Below, piece by piece: positions 49,564 through 58,646 of a DNA stretch of 64,000 nucleotides. Numbering within the stretch: the first letter of the stretch is position 1; every line of letters starts with the position of its first letter. The notes below the pieces were generated by a model that ran no database searches, was not told the DNA's origin, and saw nothing but the letters and a program-made list of their open reading frames with translations. The stretch comes from Rhizobium sp. 007 (GTDB lineage: Bacteria > Pseudomonadota > Alphaproteobacteria > Rhizobiales > Rhizobiaceae): positions 62,001-126,000 of the forward strand of contig NZ_CP064189.1 in assembly GCF_015353075.1 (NCBI RefSeq). The letters are read 5' to 3'. The translations under genes were made by a program, and so were the position numbers.

Positions 49564-51550
49564 ACCTGAAGGTCGCCGGCTGCCGAGCTATCTCGATCTG
49601 ATCGAAGACGAACTGCGTCGGCGGGGCGGCGGCGGTGGAGGTGCGAAAAAGAGGCCGGTATCGGCCAAAACTGGGCTACCGTCCGCGAGACACGCCGGCG
49701 CCGCCACCGCTGTCAGCCGTGCGGCCGGCAACAACGCCGTCGTTGTCAAAGTCCTGTCCTACGGCGCCGGCGCAAGTTCGGCTCGCAACGTCCTTGCCTA
49801 CCAGAGCAAGGAAGAAAAGGCACACGACCAGGACGGCCGTGAAGTCACCGACCTCAATGCCGCCTTGCGGTCCTGGGAGCGGGAGTTTGGCAACCGGAAA
49901 GGCAGCAAGGACATTCTCCGTCTGACCTACGAACTCGAAAACACCGATCGGGAACGCGTTGCCAGCGCGCTTGGCTCGCTCGCGGAGGAGGGGTTTCGTG
50001 ATGCGGGCGATACCGATAGGACCTATGCCTTTAGCGTGAGCGAAGGGGTGAAGGGACAGACCCGTCTCCATTTCGCTCTGGTCATTGCCCATGAAAAGAA
50101 GGACCGATCGGATCGGAGCAGTCGCAATCGCATTGCTGCCGACATCGACAACGTCCACGCGATCGATGCTCGCCTGGACAAGGCTATGCGGGGGGAAGGG
50201 ATCACGCCGATCTCGCGCTATCCGGCCGAGTTCGCGTCCGGTCCGAAAGGCTTGATTGCCACCTTCCACGCTATGCAGCGTGCAGGCGTTGAGGTGACGC
50301 TTTCGACGAAAACGCATATCGAGGAGCGCCCTGGCAAGAGCGGCCGATACCAGCACGGCGCCGAGCGGCGCGAGATCATGACCAAGGATCACAAGCAGCT
50401 CACGGCCGAGGGCAAGATCGTCGGTGCTCTTATGGAGACCAGGCAACCGCGGGATTTCATGCACCTATTGCTGTCGGGGCCGGCCAACGTCGATCGCGAT
50501 CGGTTTATCCTGGCGGGTCGTGATTTTCTGAGGGAACAGTTTTCCGGTCACCGTTATGCCTATGCCATCCACAATCGGAACGACCTCGCGAAGCATCCAC
50601 ACCTGCACGTGATCGTCGCACTGCGCAACAGCAACGGAAAGATGCTCAATCCTAATATCCGCGATTTTACCGAATGGCGTGTGCGCTTTGCTGACAAGGC
50701 GCGTGAGCGTGGCATTGCAATCGATCGTCAGAAGCGTCTCGAGCGTGCAGGACCACCACCCGTCAAGAGATGGGAATGGGAAATGTTCCGGCGAATGGGA
50801 GCAACGGCGCCGAGCAACGTCGTTGAAAAGGTGATCTCCAAGGTTCGTGACCTTCCAACGGCGCCGAAGCTTGAAGAGGCCACAAAGCGGCTCGATCGGA
50901 GCCGGCGCTCGGTCGGTCGGGTCATTCAAATGCTGGAAGGGATTGCTAAAGATCGAACTGCGCCCAGCACGGCGCGGGAACTAAGCCATGACCTATCGAT
51001 CGGATTGCAACGTGAATACCGGCGGCTTGAAACGGCCGTCCGTGAAGGACGCGACCCCACTGGAGAGAAAGGTGAAGAGCACATGTTACGCGCCACACCC
51101 ATCAATGCCGCCCAGGCAAAGGCAGCCAAGGAAACGCTGGCAAATACCGCCCTCAGCGTTGCCGCGAAAATTACCAATCCGTCCGATCGTTTGATCTTCG
51201 AGCAGGCGACGAAGATCATCGGAAAGGTCATTGGGCTACAGCTCGATTCGCGGGTGGCGAAGAACCGGGTTCGCGCTGAAGATGGCAGAGACAAACGCAA
51301 CTCGGAAAGCTTGGAAACCAAGTCGGCCGCCGGTCGCGATCACATTGCGGAGCAGGGCGCCGTCAATAGGAGCTCGAACAATCGTACGGTCGATGCATCG
51401 CGCGTGGCCCGGTCCAACGCCGAGCAAGATCGGCCGGAAACGGATCGTTTGGATCGCAAGCGCGAGAAAACCCAACAGCGCGATCGCGAGATACCGAAAT
51501 CGATCAAGCTTCGCCCGCCCCAAGATAAGGACCGGGACCGAAGCCGCTGA
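49529..51550 (+). CDS. VirD2/MOBP-type relaxase
   Basis: This 673-aa protein has the relaxase signature: motif I near VVVKVLSYGAGASSARNVLA with the likely nicking Tyr in LAYQSKEEK, and the metal-binding HxH motif III in DLAKHPHLHVIVALRNSNGK. Additional relaxase-like parts are LHFALVIAHEKKDRSDRSSR and HLLLSGPANVDRDRFILAGR. The C-terminal ~200 residues are charged and probably carry the export signal (EKTQQRDREIPKSIKLRPPQ, ending KDRDRSR with many Arg). It nicks oriT and is piloted through the T4SS. The exact MOB subfamily cannot be set without alignment. Confidence 0.8.
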   Translation: MNDLSRSRSRSRPEGRRLPSYLDLIEDELRRRGGGGGGAKKRPVSAKTGLPSARHAGAATAVSRAAGNNAVVVKVLSYGAGASSARNVLAYQSKEEKAHDQDGREVTDLNAALRSWEREFGNRKGSKDILRLTYELENTDRERVASALGSLAEEGFRDAGDTDRTYAFSVSEGVKGQTRLHFALVIAHEKKDRSDRSSRNRIAADIDNVHAIDARLDKAMRGEGITPISRYPAEFASGPKGLIATFHAMQRAGVEVTLSTKTHIEERPGKSGRYQHGAERREIMTKDHKQLTAEGKIVGALMETRQPRDFMHLLLSGPANVDRDRFILAGRDFLREQFSGHRYAYAIHNRNDLAKHPHLHVIVALRNSNGKMLNPNIRDFTEWRVRFADKARERGIAIDRQKRLERAGPPPVKRWEWEMFRRMGATAPSNVVEKVISKVRDLPTAPKLEEATKRLDRSRRSVGRVIQMLEGIAKDRTAPSTARELSHDLSIGLQREYRRLETAVREGRDPTGEKGEEHMLRATPINAAQAKAAKETLANTALSVAAKITNPSDRLIFEQATKIIGKVIGLQLDSRVAKNRVRAEDGRDKRNSESLETKSAAGRDHIAEQGAVNRSSNNRTVDASRVARSNAEQDRPETDRLDRKREKTQQRDREIPKSIKLRPPQDKDRDRSR

Positions 51551-51662
51551 GCTACTGATGATCGGCCAGCGGGATGCATGGAATAGTGTGAGCCGGTTCT
51601 CCGTAGCTGCCTGCGTTAGAGTGGCTACGGTCCCGGCATCGCTACGAGATGCTAAACGCCGC

Positions 51663-52292
51663 TCAACGACCCAATCCCAGAATTCGTTCGAGGGTGGCGC
51701 GAAGCCCTCGCACCTCGGTTATCTCAGGCGGCAACGCAACTCGAGGCGTTTCTGTAGCCCTGCCAGGATCGGCCTGATAGTTTCGCCAGCCAGAATATTG
51801 GATGCCCGTGATGCCGGCGTCTTTGCTAGCGAGAACGCCTGCTGAGGAACTACTGACAACCACAGCTCTGTTCTTATCAATCCCATACCACTCGATAGCT
51901 CGCAAGATCGTTCCGGCGTCCGGCCTGCGCCACGTATTATTTCGATGTTGAGGTTCGGCTTTCCTTCTTCGAGCAGACCAGGCGAGCCAGAAATCAGGCA
52001 AAGCCCCTCGCACGTTCAGCAACTCGTCGAGCATCCTCGTCAGGCCGACATATTCCGACCAATCATCGAAGCCACCCGCTACGCCTGTTTGGCGCGAGAG
52101 GAATCCAAAGAGAACATTCTGCTCGCGCAGCTGTCGCAGCATCTCGACAAGTTTATCATTGATATCGCCCAGCATCAGATCCCTTTGAAGAAGCTTGTGC
52201 TTTAGGAGAATGCCATCTCGCTCAAGAATGACGATGCCTGCGGAGCCAATTTTCCGGAATATGCAGTGGACGTCGTGTGCGTCGGTATCCAT
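51663..52292 (-). CDS. HAD-superfamily (HisB-N/GmhB-like) protein
   Basis: This 209-aa protein has the layout of small HAD phosphatases: motif I-like ILERDGILLKHK, motif II-like FLSRQTGVAGG (S/T position), a lysine region and motif IV-like AVVVSSSSAGVLASKDAGIT near IQYSGW. The first Asp pattern (DRDG in active GmhB) reads ERDG here, so the nucleophile may be missing. It lies alone between the relaxase operon and a long non-coding stretch. A phosphatase-like regulator or relic are both possible. Confidence 0.5.
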   Translation of the reverse strand: MDTDAHDVHCIFRKIGSAGIVILERDGILLKHKLLQRDLMLGDINDKLVEMLRQLREQNVLFGFLSRQTGVAGGFDDWSEYVGLTRMLDELLNVRGALPDFWLAWSARRRKAEPQHRNNTWRRPDAGTILRAIEWYGIDKNRAVVVSSSSAGVLASKDAGITGIQYSGWRNYQADPGRATETPRVALPPEITEVRGLRATLERILGLGR

Positions 52293-53071
52293 AAGCAGAC
52301 AATCAAAGCTTGAACCAGCTTTGCCTCCTTAAAAAGCTCGATGAGGGCAGGCCGCTTGGATGGTGGAGGGAGGTCCAGCCTCGCCGCCAGCCGGACGAGG
52401 GAGGAATCGAGCTCGGCAGACTGTTTAGTTATAACGCCTAGGGTTAATCTTTGCGGCGGCTCTCTACTCGTTGGGAGGATCGGAGGATGAGGCGAACCTT
52501 CGCCACTGACTGATGAGATACATTGAAGAACTGCCTTTCGAAAAAGTGAAGTCGCTGCTGGAAATCAACGAAGCGTTTGCAGCTTTGCATGACGGAAAGC
52601 CGTTGGATGCCGAATGTCAGGCGTAGTGCCGGTTTTGTCCCCGGAGGCTCATACGCCTGATGCGGCTCTCCATATACCCTACCTATGGTTTAATAAACAC
52701 AAAGCCATCAGGGAAGAAGAATAATTCTAATAGCGACATATCCCGCTCACACTTTTGTGAATATTGGCTTATTTGTTTAATAAACCCAATATGTTGAAGC
52801 AGTCGAGCGCGTGCGTCGCAAAACCTCGCTCAGGAAAGGGTGTACAACACATGCGTGTCAATGTGGCGTAAGGGTACTGAGGGCCGCTTTGACTCAATCT
52901 CGTGAAATGCTTACCGGATGTTTTTGAACGCACGTCTGGACGCGCGGAGGTTTAGATAGCTTCGAAGGCGAAATGTAACGTTGGGGGGCCTCGGCAGCGC
53001 AGTTAAACCTCACGGGCGCCGCAAGCCGCAACGATTAGTGGACAAGCGCTCCAAATATCGCACATGACTGT
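52293..53071. other. Non-coding, partly AT-rich stretch
   Basis: These ~780 bp hold a 37-codon frame (see 52,513-52,626) and an AT-rich segment at 52,670-52,800 with the repeat GGTTTAATAAAC / TGTTTAATAAAC (about 52,687 and 52,777). No other gene or RNA gene is recognisable. The AT-rich part could hold the promoter of a lost gene. Confidence 0.4.
52513..52626 (+). CDS. Possible 37-aa peptide gene
   Basis: The frame reads MRYIEELPFEKVKSLLEINE then AFAALHDGKPLDAECQA and looks like real helical protein in its residue mix. GGATGAGG lies ~25 bp upstream but spacing is poor. It may be the start of a truncated gene rather than a functional peptide. Confidence 0.3.
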   Translation: MRYIEELPFEKVKSLLEINEAFAALHDGKPLDAECQA

Positions 53072-53407
53072 TTAGTCGGTCGGTCGGAGGGGGCTAAGAG
53101 CCGTTGCAGCGGCCCTGGGGCCGGTCTCTGGCCTGAAGATCTCTTCCAAAGCCCCAAGAATGTTTTGGACGGCTTTATCCTCACACCGATAATATACAGT
53201 CTGCGCCTCTCGGCGGGTACTGACGAGGTCTTCTCCCCTCAACTTCGCAAGGTGTTGTGACAATGCCGATTGGCTAATGTTCAACTTTTGCGCCAGGTCG
53301 CCGACTGACACCTCTTTTTCTACGATAATCGAAAGCAGTTGCAGGCGAACCTTGTTAGAAAGGTTCGCGAGCAGGCTGGCTTTTGCGGCATATTGATTGC
53401 AATGCAT
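53072..53407 (-). CDS. NolR-like ArsR-family repressor
   Basis: This 111-aa protein starts at the ATG at 53,407 with GGAG about 10 bp upstream. The winged helix (LANLSNKVRLQLLSIIVEKE, VSVGDLAQKLNISQSALSQH, LAKLRGEDLVSTRREAQTVY) is very close in pattern to NolR of Sinorhizobium and Rhizobium, which represses nodulation genes and affects conjugation and quorum sensing. Metal-binding Cys of the classic ArsR sensors are absent, as in NolR. It sits alone beside IS remains; a plasmid-borne copy of a normally chromosomal regulator would be notable. Confidence 0.7.
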   Translation of the reverse strand: MHCNQYAAKASLLANLSNKVRLQLLSIIVEKEVSVGDLAQKLNISQSALSQHLAKLRGEDLVSTRREAQTVYYRCEDKAVQNILGALEEIFRPETGPRAAATALSPLRPTD

Positions 53408-53833
53408 CCCTAGCTCCAGTTGTGACTGCTTAAATGTGTGAACTATGCGCTGACGCTCGCTCCGGGCCCACGAAAGGCAGGCATCTTTATCAAAGCACGG
53501 CGCGGCGTGGCGCGGGAGAACCGGGCGCGACATAGCCAACAGATTGTCAAAACCTCCTCGTTGTTTGCCGACCCTGGATCTGAAAGCCATTACCTGAATA
53601 GTTTGTTTGTACGTAGCGCAAACTAACTAATCTGTCAAGAAGTTGCGCGGTACAAACGTCGATCCCGGCAAGTCCCGAGATGTAAGGTGAAACTCGATAA
53701 ACGGTCATCCAATTTGATCGTTGGGCACCCACAATGTCGTTTGGCAGATGGGGTGGTTGCCGTCCTCCCCTAACGGCATCGCAATGTGCCAAGGTGATGT
53801 GGTGTAGGCCACACAGAACAGAGAGGACGGCGG
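53408..53833. other. Promoter side of the NolR-like gene and left flank of an IS110 element
   Basis: No product is recognisable. The left part should carry the promoter of the minus-strand NolR-like gene. From about 53,740 the sequence (CCGTCCTCCCCTAACGGCAT, then CACAGAACAGAGAGGACGG) likely belongs to the IS110 element: CCGTCCTC and GAGGACGG form an inverted repeat. Confidence 0.4.
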
Positions 53834-54861
53834 ATGAAGGATACGTTGATCGGAGTGGATCTGGCAAAGAATGTTTTCCAGCTACACGGGGCGTCGATGA
53901 CAGGCGATGTGAAGTATCGCAAGAAACTGTCTCGCGGGCAGTTCTTCCGGTTCATGTCAGAGCAGCCACCGGCACTTGTTGTTATGGAAGCCTGCGGCAG
54001 CGCCCATTACTGGGCGCGCGAGTTGGTGAAGCTGGGCCATGCAGTCAAGCTGATCGCGCCGCAATATGTGCGCCCGTTCGTGAAGCGGCAGAAGAACGAC
54101 GCGGCCGATGCCGAGGCAATCGTCATTGCGGCCCGTCAGCCTGAAATGCGCTTTGTCGAGCCGAAGACCGCCGATCAGCAAGCGCGGGCGTTCTGTTTCG
54201 GGCGCGCGAGCGTATAGTTCATCAGCGAACGGAATTGGTGAACGCTCTGCGCGCCGTTCTCTACGAATATGGGCAGGTCATTCCGCAGGGGATTGGTCAC
54301 ATCAAGCGCATTGAGGCGATTGTCGAGAATGCTGAGATCGGCCTGCCCGAGCTTGTGCAGGAGGAATGCCGCGACCTTCTGGCTCAGATCGGCGAGAAGA
54401 CGGCCCGGATCGAGGAAAAGGCGAAGAAGCTCGCGGAACTGTCCCGGCAGAGCGAAACCGCGCGCCGGCTTCAGACCATGCCGGGTGTGGGGCCGCTGAT
54501 CGCACTGGCCGTCGAAGCTTTCGCGCCAGCGATGCAGAGCTTCCGATGCGGTCGGGACTTTGCCGCTTGGCTCGGCCTCGTTCCACGACAGTTCTCTTCT
54601 GGCGGGAAAGAAAGGCTCGGCCGGGTGTCGAAGGCTGGTCAGGCCGACATCCGCAGGCTCCTGATCCTCGGGGCAATGGCCCGCGTGAGTTGGGCGGGTC
54701 GCAAACCGCCAGCCCAAGGATCGTGGCTTTCGCGGATGCTCGCGAAGAAGCCGCGCATGCTGGTGGCGATCGCACTGGCGAACAAGATGGCTCGGAAAAT
54801 ATGGGCCATGCTGACGAAGCAGGAAGATTATCGAGACCCGGCTCTGGCTGTAGCGGCGTGA
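53834..54861 (+). pseudogene. IS110-family transposase, frameshifted
   Basis: The first part (MKDTLIGVDLAKNVFQLHGA, PPALVVMEACGSAHYWAREL, KRQKNDAADAEAIVIAARQP) is the DEDD domain with intact GVDLAK. At about 54,190 the frame is lost to a stop at 54,217. The second part (from before 54,235: LVNALRAVLYEYGQVIPQGI, TMPGVGPLIALAVEAFAPAM, AWLGLVPRQFSSGGKERLGR, VSKAGQADIRRLLILGAMAR) continues in another frame to 54,861 with the C-terminal Ser-containing domain. A one-base loss explains it. This copy differs clearly from the intact IS110 gene at 19,555. Confidence 0.85.
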
Positions 54862-55199
54862 CAAGGAACCACCGCGGATAACCAGGACTGGCAAGGAGGT
54901 GTGAGAAGTCGATGACCTGAATGGGGCGCATGATCGAACAGATCTGGACCGGGAAAACCAGAAATTAACTGAGGGCGTAGAGCTCGTTTGGCAGATTTGG
55001 ACCCGATCCGCAGATCACCATACCGGCCCGCGGCTGCTGAAAGTGCCGCAAATAAAGGCCTGACAGAAGACCGCACTCGATCACACGTCAAAAAGGGTCA
55101 GACACTACTTGCGCAACGGACGGCAACCACAGAAGTTAATCGTAAGAATGCGGCGGTTCCTGCAGCCCATGGCATTTAATCGGGTCTTCCTCACTTTGT
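54862..55199. other. Non-coding stretch between two IS remnants
   Basis: These ~340 bp have no gene. The left half is the 3' non-coding part of the IS110 element; the right half leads into the ISL3 remnant. Confidence 0.4.
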
Positions 55200-56000
55200 G
55201 TGGTTAACAAATCGTTAGCAGTGACGCCGCTATGGGCTGGCATGCGAACGAAATCGAAATGGTCGCCCGGTCCGGGTATTAAAGTGCAGAGCGTTGTATT
55301 TAGCGATGAAGGCGACTGGGTTGTGTCTGCCTACGGGCCAACGTCTGGCATATGCCCTGATTGCCGATGCCGGAGCAGAAGTCGACACGGCTGGTCGTAC
55401 CGCAACTTTCAGGACCTGCCTATCCAAGGCAGTGCCGTGACGGTGAAGCTCCAGTTGAGCCGCTGGCGTTGCACATATCGGCAGTGCGGACGGCAAACGT
55501 TCACTGACCGGATCCCAGCGATAGCCTCCCCCTATGCCCGCAGGACAACGAGGGTCGCCGAAATGGTCGGACTTCTTGGCCAAATACGGGCGGGCGGCCC
55601 GGAGAGCGCTTGATGAAGCGGCTTGGGATGTCGATCAGCGACGACACCATCCTTCGGCACTTGAAGCGCAATGCTGCACGAGCCGACGACGACGCCCCGC
55701 CGCGGATCGTCGGCATCGATGACTGGAGTTGGAGGAAATCATGGCGCTACGGCACGATCATCGTCGATCTTGAGCGTCGAAAGGTCGTGGACATTCTCAA
55801 AGATCGGAGCGTGATAAGCGTTGCACAATGGTTGAAGCGGCACCCCCCTCTATTGAGGTCGTGAGCCGAGATCGATGCGGGCTTTACGCGCAGGCGGCTC
55901 GTGAAGGGGCGCCGCAAGCGTCTCAGGTGGCGGATCGCTTTCATCTCGTTCAAAATTTGCGCCTCGCTATCGAGTAACAGATGAGCCTTTGCGGCCGCGC
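55200..56000 (+). pseudogene. ISL3-family transposase remnant
   Basis: A zinc-finger start (SGICPDCRCRSRSRHGWSYR, LQLSRWRCTYRQCGRQTFTD, ASPYARRTTRVAEM) is followed after a frameshift near 55,590 by LMKRLGMSISDDTILRHLKR and the DDE region IVGIDDWSWRKSWRYGTIIV, DLERRKVVDILKDRS. After a break near 55,860 the fragment VADRFHLVQNLRLAIE ends at a TAA. The C-terminal part is missing, cut by the IS1182-type gene. At least two frame breaks. Confidence 0.8.
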
Positions 56001-56038
56001 TACCGGCAGAGCATTGCTGCCTGACGGGGACATCGAGA

Positions 56039-57185
56039 TTGATCACGACGATCGAGCGACGCGTAACCAACTCCCTGAGAGGTCGAGGCGCAATTGAGGC
56101 TTTCGTTGACGGCCTCGATCTCCAAGCCGCCGGGTTCGTGCGAGTGGCGGCGAAGGAGACCGGCCGTCCGGGTTACGACCCAGCCGACCTTTTGAAGCTT
56201 TACGTGTACGGGTATATCAACCGTGTGCGTTCCAGCCGGCGACTGGAAGCGGAAACGCGCCGCAACATCGAGGTGATCTGGTTGCTCAGACACCTGAAGC
56301 CTGACTTTCGCACCGTTGCCGATTTCCGACGGGTCAACCGGTCGGCTTTCCGCCAGGTGTTCCGGGAGTTCGTCATCCTGTGCCGTCAGCTCGACCTGTT
56401 CGGTCGTGAGCTTCTGGCCGTCGATGGCACCCGGATCAAGGCGGTGAACAACAAGGATCGCAACTTCACGCGCGGATCGCTCTCGAAGTTCATCCGGGAG
56501 GCAGATGAGAAGCTGGCCGATTATATGAAGCGCCTCGACGAGAGCGATGCTGACGAGGAGAAGGCAACCGGCAGCAACGGTTCGGGCGGCGGCATGGCGG
56601 AGAAGATCGCGGCGATCAAGGGCAAGCGAGATCGCCACAAGGCGCTGCTGGACGAGTTGGACCGCAGCGGCGAGGACCAGATATCGCTGACCGATCCGGA
56701 TGCCCGCGCCATGGCGCGTATGACCAAGGTCGGCGTCGGCTACAACCTCCAACTCGCCGTCGATGTAAAGCACAAGCTTATCGCCGAGCAAGAGGTGAGC
56801 AACCAGGTTCTCGACATGGGGCTTCTTGCACCGACGGTCGAGGCGGCGATGGAAACACTCGGCGTCGATCGGATCGAAGCGGTTGCTGACCGGGGCTACT
56901 TCAAGATCGAGGATATCGAGGCCTGCGAGAAAGCGGACATCACCGCCTATGTGCCGAAGCCGATCCGGGCCCTGCCGTGCGCGAGGGCTTCTTTTCCAAG
57001 GAGGAATTCCGCTACGATCCGGACAAGGACATTTTCCTTTGCCCCGGAGAGCAGGTGCTCTCGCCCCGTCATTACGGCAAGTCACGCGACAATGTGAAGA
57101 TCGACTACACCAACCGCGCCGCCTGCAAGGCGTGCCACTGCGCGAACGCTGCACCAAAAGCTTCCGCCGCGTGTCGCGCCTTTTT
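56039..57185 (+). pseudogene. IS1182-family transposase, broken
   Basis: The frame reads GFVRVAAKETGRPGYDPADL, LKLYVYGYINRVRSSRRLEA, LFGRELLAVDGTRIKAVNNK, TDPDARAMARMTKVGVGYNL and AVADRGYFKIEDIEACEKAD. These are the typical blocks of IS1182 transposases with DDE residues in AVDGTRIKA and ADRGYF. Near 56,975 the frame shifts (REGFFSKEEFRYDPDKDIFL, CPGEQVLSPRHYGK continue in another frame). Near 57,140 it shifts again and is truncated at about 57,185. Inactive. Confidence 0.85.
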
Positions 57186-57299
57186 TCCTAGAGCTACTTA
57201 TTTCCAAAAATGTAATCGGTTTGGCGTATTTGAGATCCTGATCGAAATAGATTGAATTAGAACCGCTTGGTGAAGGAGCTGCGGCTGGCGGGTCCGCGT

Positions 57300-57332
57300 T
57301 GTCCGATGTCCGACAATGTCGAACATGCGACA
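57300..57332 (+). promoter_or_regulatory. Tandem NifA upstream activating sequences
   Basis: TGTCCGATGTCCGACA (57,300-57,315) and TGTCGAACATGCGACA (57,317-57,332) both match TGT-N10-ACA exactly, side by side. They lie 47 bp upstream of a -24/-12 promoter, the usual arrangement for NifA-dependent activation in rhizobia. Confidence 0.7.
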
Positions 57333-57378
57333 TAGCAGTGTTAACGCCACCATATTGTTCTAAAATGACTTTCTCCTT

Positions 57379-57393
57379 TGGCACGGTATATGC
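57379..57393 (+). promoter_or_regulatory. RpoN (sigma-54) type -24/-12 promoter
   Basis: TGGCACGGTATATGC has GG-N10-GC spacing with the full TGGCAC at -24 and ATGC at -12 (consensus TTGC). Together with the two NifA sites upstream it indicates a nitrogen-fixation-type promoter, start expected near 57,405. Confidence 0.65.
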
Positions 57394-57861
57394 GCGTTCA
57401 CCTATGAACGCGCATGGATAAGGAGAAATGGTCCCTTGATCACGCTCACTGGAAGCCAGACGAAGTCAAGGTGGTTGCAATACTGCCGATACAGTATTGC
57501 AGAGGGCGGGGGCTTGCTAAGCACTTTGGGAAGCGCCGTTACTCTCCGCTTTCGGGTGCCTGCTGATTTCGATGGCCAACAAAGGATAGCGCTGGACCGA
57601 CCAATTCGGCATTCAGTGGCCCTGCGTGGCCGAATGCCGCGTTTGGGCTCGCTGCGGGCAAGTGCCCTGCGCTATATCTGCCGCATTTCACAAGCGATGA
57701 TGGGCAGGTGATGTCTCCCAGCGTGACGAGTCCGTCAGAAGGTACTCGGTAGTCTAAAACGGACCGTTCAAAGATTCTCAAAGCTACTCATCTCATTAGC
57801 TTGTCGCCAAAGCATTTGGTGATCACTAAATTGACTACGTCACTAAATAGAAGGACTGAAA
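57394..57861 (+). other. Leader and gene relics after the sigma-54 promoter
   Basis: A short frame from the ATG at 57,414 (MDKEKWSLDHAHWKPDEVKV) stops after ~50 codons and may be the start of a lost gene. GCGGGGGCTTGC...GCACTTTGGGAAG at about 57,507-57,534 closely repeats 58,156-58,183 in the aminotransferase relic. The rest shows no product. Confidence 0.4.
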
Positions 57862-58041
57862 ATGACTGATTATGTGAATTCGTCGATTGATGGTGGTCCG
57901 GAAAGCGCTTGCGAAGTGGTCGGCCATCTGAGCCCACGATTTCATGGCATTGATCACATTGCAGCGGTGCATAAATTGGATGACGCTATCTGTCTGTTTC
58001 GAGATGTCCTTGGCGTTACGCTCAGACGTCGTTTGCACATA
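57862..58041 (+). pseudogene. VOC (glyoxalase-fold) protein fragment
   Basis: After MTDYVNSSIDGGPESACEVV the sequence FHGIDHIAAVHKLDDAICLF, then RDVLGVTLRRRLHIKDKNG is the first beta-alpha unit of a vicinal-oxygen-chelate protein of the methylmalonyl-CoA epimerase / dioxygenase type, with the metal-ligand His in GIDHIA. At about 58,040 it changes into aminotransferase sequence in another frame, so the rest of the domain is deleted. The ATG at 57,862 has AGAAGGA upstream. Confidence 0.6.
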
Positions 58042-58644
58042 AAAGATAAGAACGGGATTGATGTGTGCGGACGTTTACCTGTCCACATTCTCCAAGACGT
58101 TAAGCCCAGCTCTCCGCGTGGGAGCAGCGATACTGCCCGAGACGATCTTTGGAGACGCGGGGGCTTGCCGGGCACTTTGGGAAGATCTGGTTCAGCGCAA
58201 GAGTTTCGTTACCCTCAATACGAGCCAAATAACACAAGCGATCGTGGCAGGGCTGTTGATCGAACAGGGGATAAGTTTGCGTGGCTGGGTTCAGCCGGCG
58301 CTGGATTGGTATCGTGCGAAGCGCGACGTCATGTTGCGTAGTGTGTTTTCGCGTTTCCCGGAGCAGATTCGATGGAATCGACCCTCTGGCGGCTTCTTCC
58401 TGACTCTTACTCTTCCTTTCAGATTTGGCGCGGACAGCGTGGACGAGTAAGGTGTGACAATGTCATTGTTATGCCGATGAGCTTCTTTGCGTTGGATAAC
58501 TCTCAAGACTGCCGGATGCGATTAGCGTTCAGCGCGGTTACCCCCGAGCAGATCCGAACCGCTGTGACTGGTTTGGGCCACTACGTGGCGAGGCGCCTAG
58601 GGCGGGCACTGCCCGGCCTACTGGGTGGACTGGCTGAGGGGTGA
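58042..58644 (+). pseudogene. PLP aminotransferase C-terminal half, frameshifted
   Basis: DVYLSTFSKTLSPALRVGAA carries the PLP-binding Lys (TFSKTL) of fold-type I aminotransferases of the MocR/2-aminoadipate type. ITQAIVAGLLIEQGISLRGW and IRWNRPSGGFFLTLTLP follow. A stop at 58,448-58,450 and a frame change lead to NVIVMPMSFFALDNSQDCRM and RLAFSAVTPEQIRTAV, the expected end, stopping at 58,644. The N-terminal ~200 residues are missing. Its stop lies 2 bp before the NRPS start, so the two were translationally coupled. Confidence 0.7.
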
Positions 58645-58646
58645 AG

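Noticed and set aside
52670..52800. tRNA or small RNA gene in the AT-rich stretch
   Set aside because: No cloverleaf with CCA-end pairing and no terminator hairpin was found by eye.
53680..53740. Possible nod box (CATCCAATTTGATCG)
   Set aside because: Only a short part resembles the ATC-N9-GAT pattern and the 47-bp box is not completed; it also lies in IS-flank DNA.
57436..57711. 91-codon frame from a TTG after the sigma-54 promoter
   Set aside because: It has a fair ribosome site but an unnatural residue mix and overlaps competing frames; more likely relic DNA.
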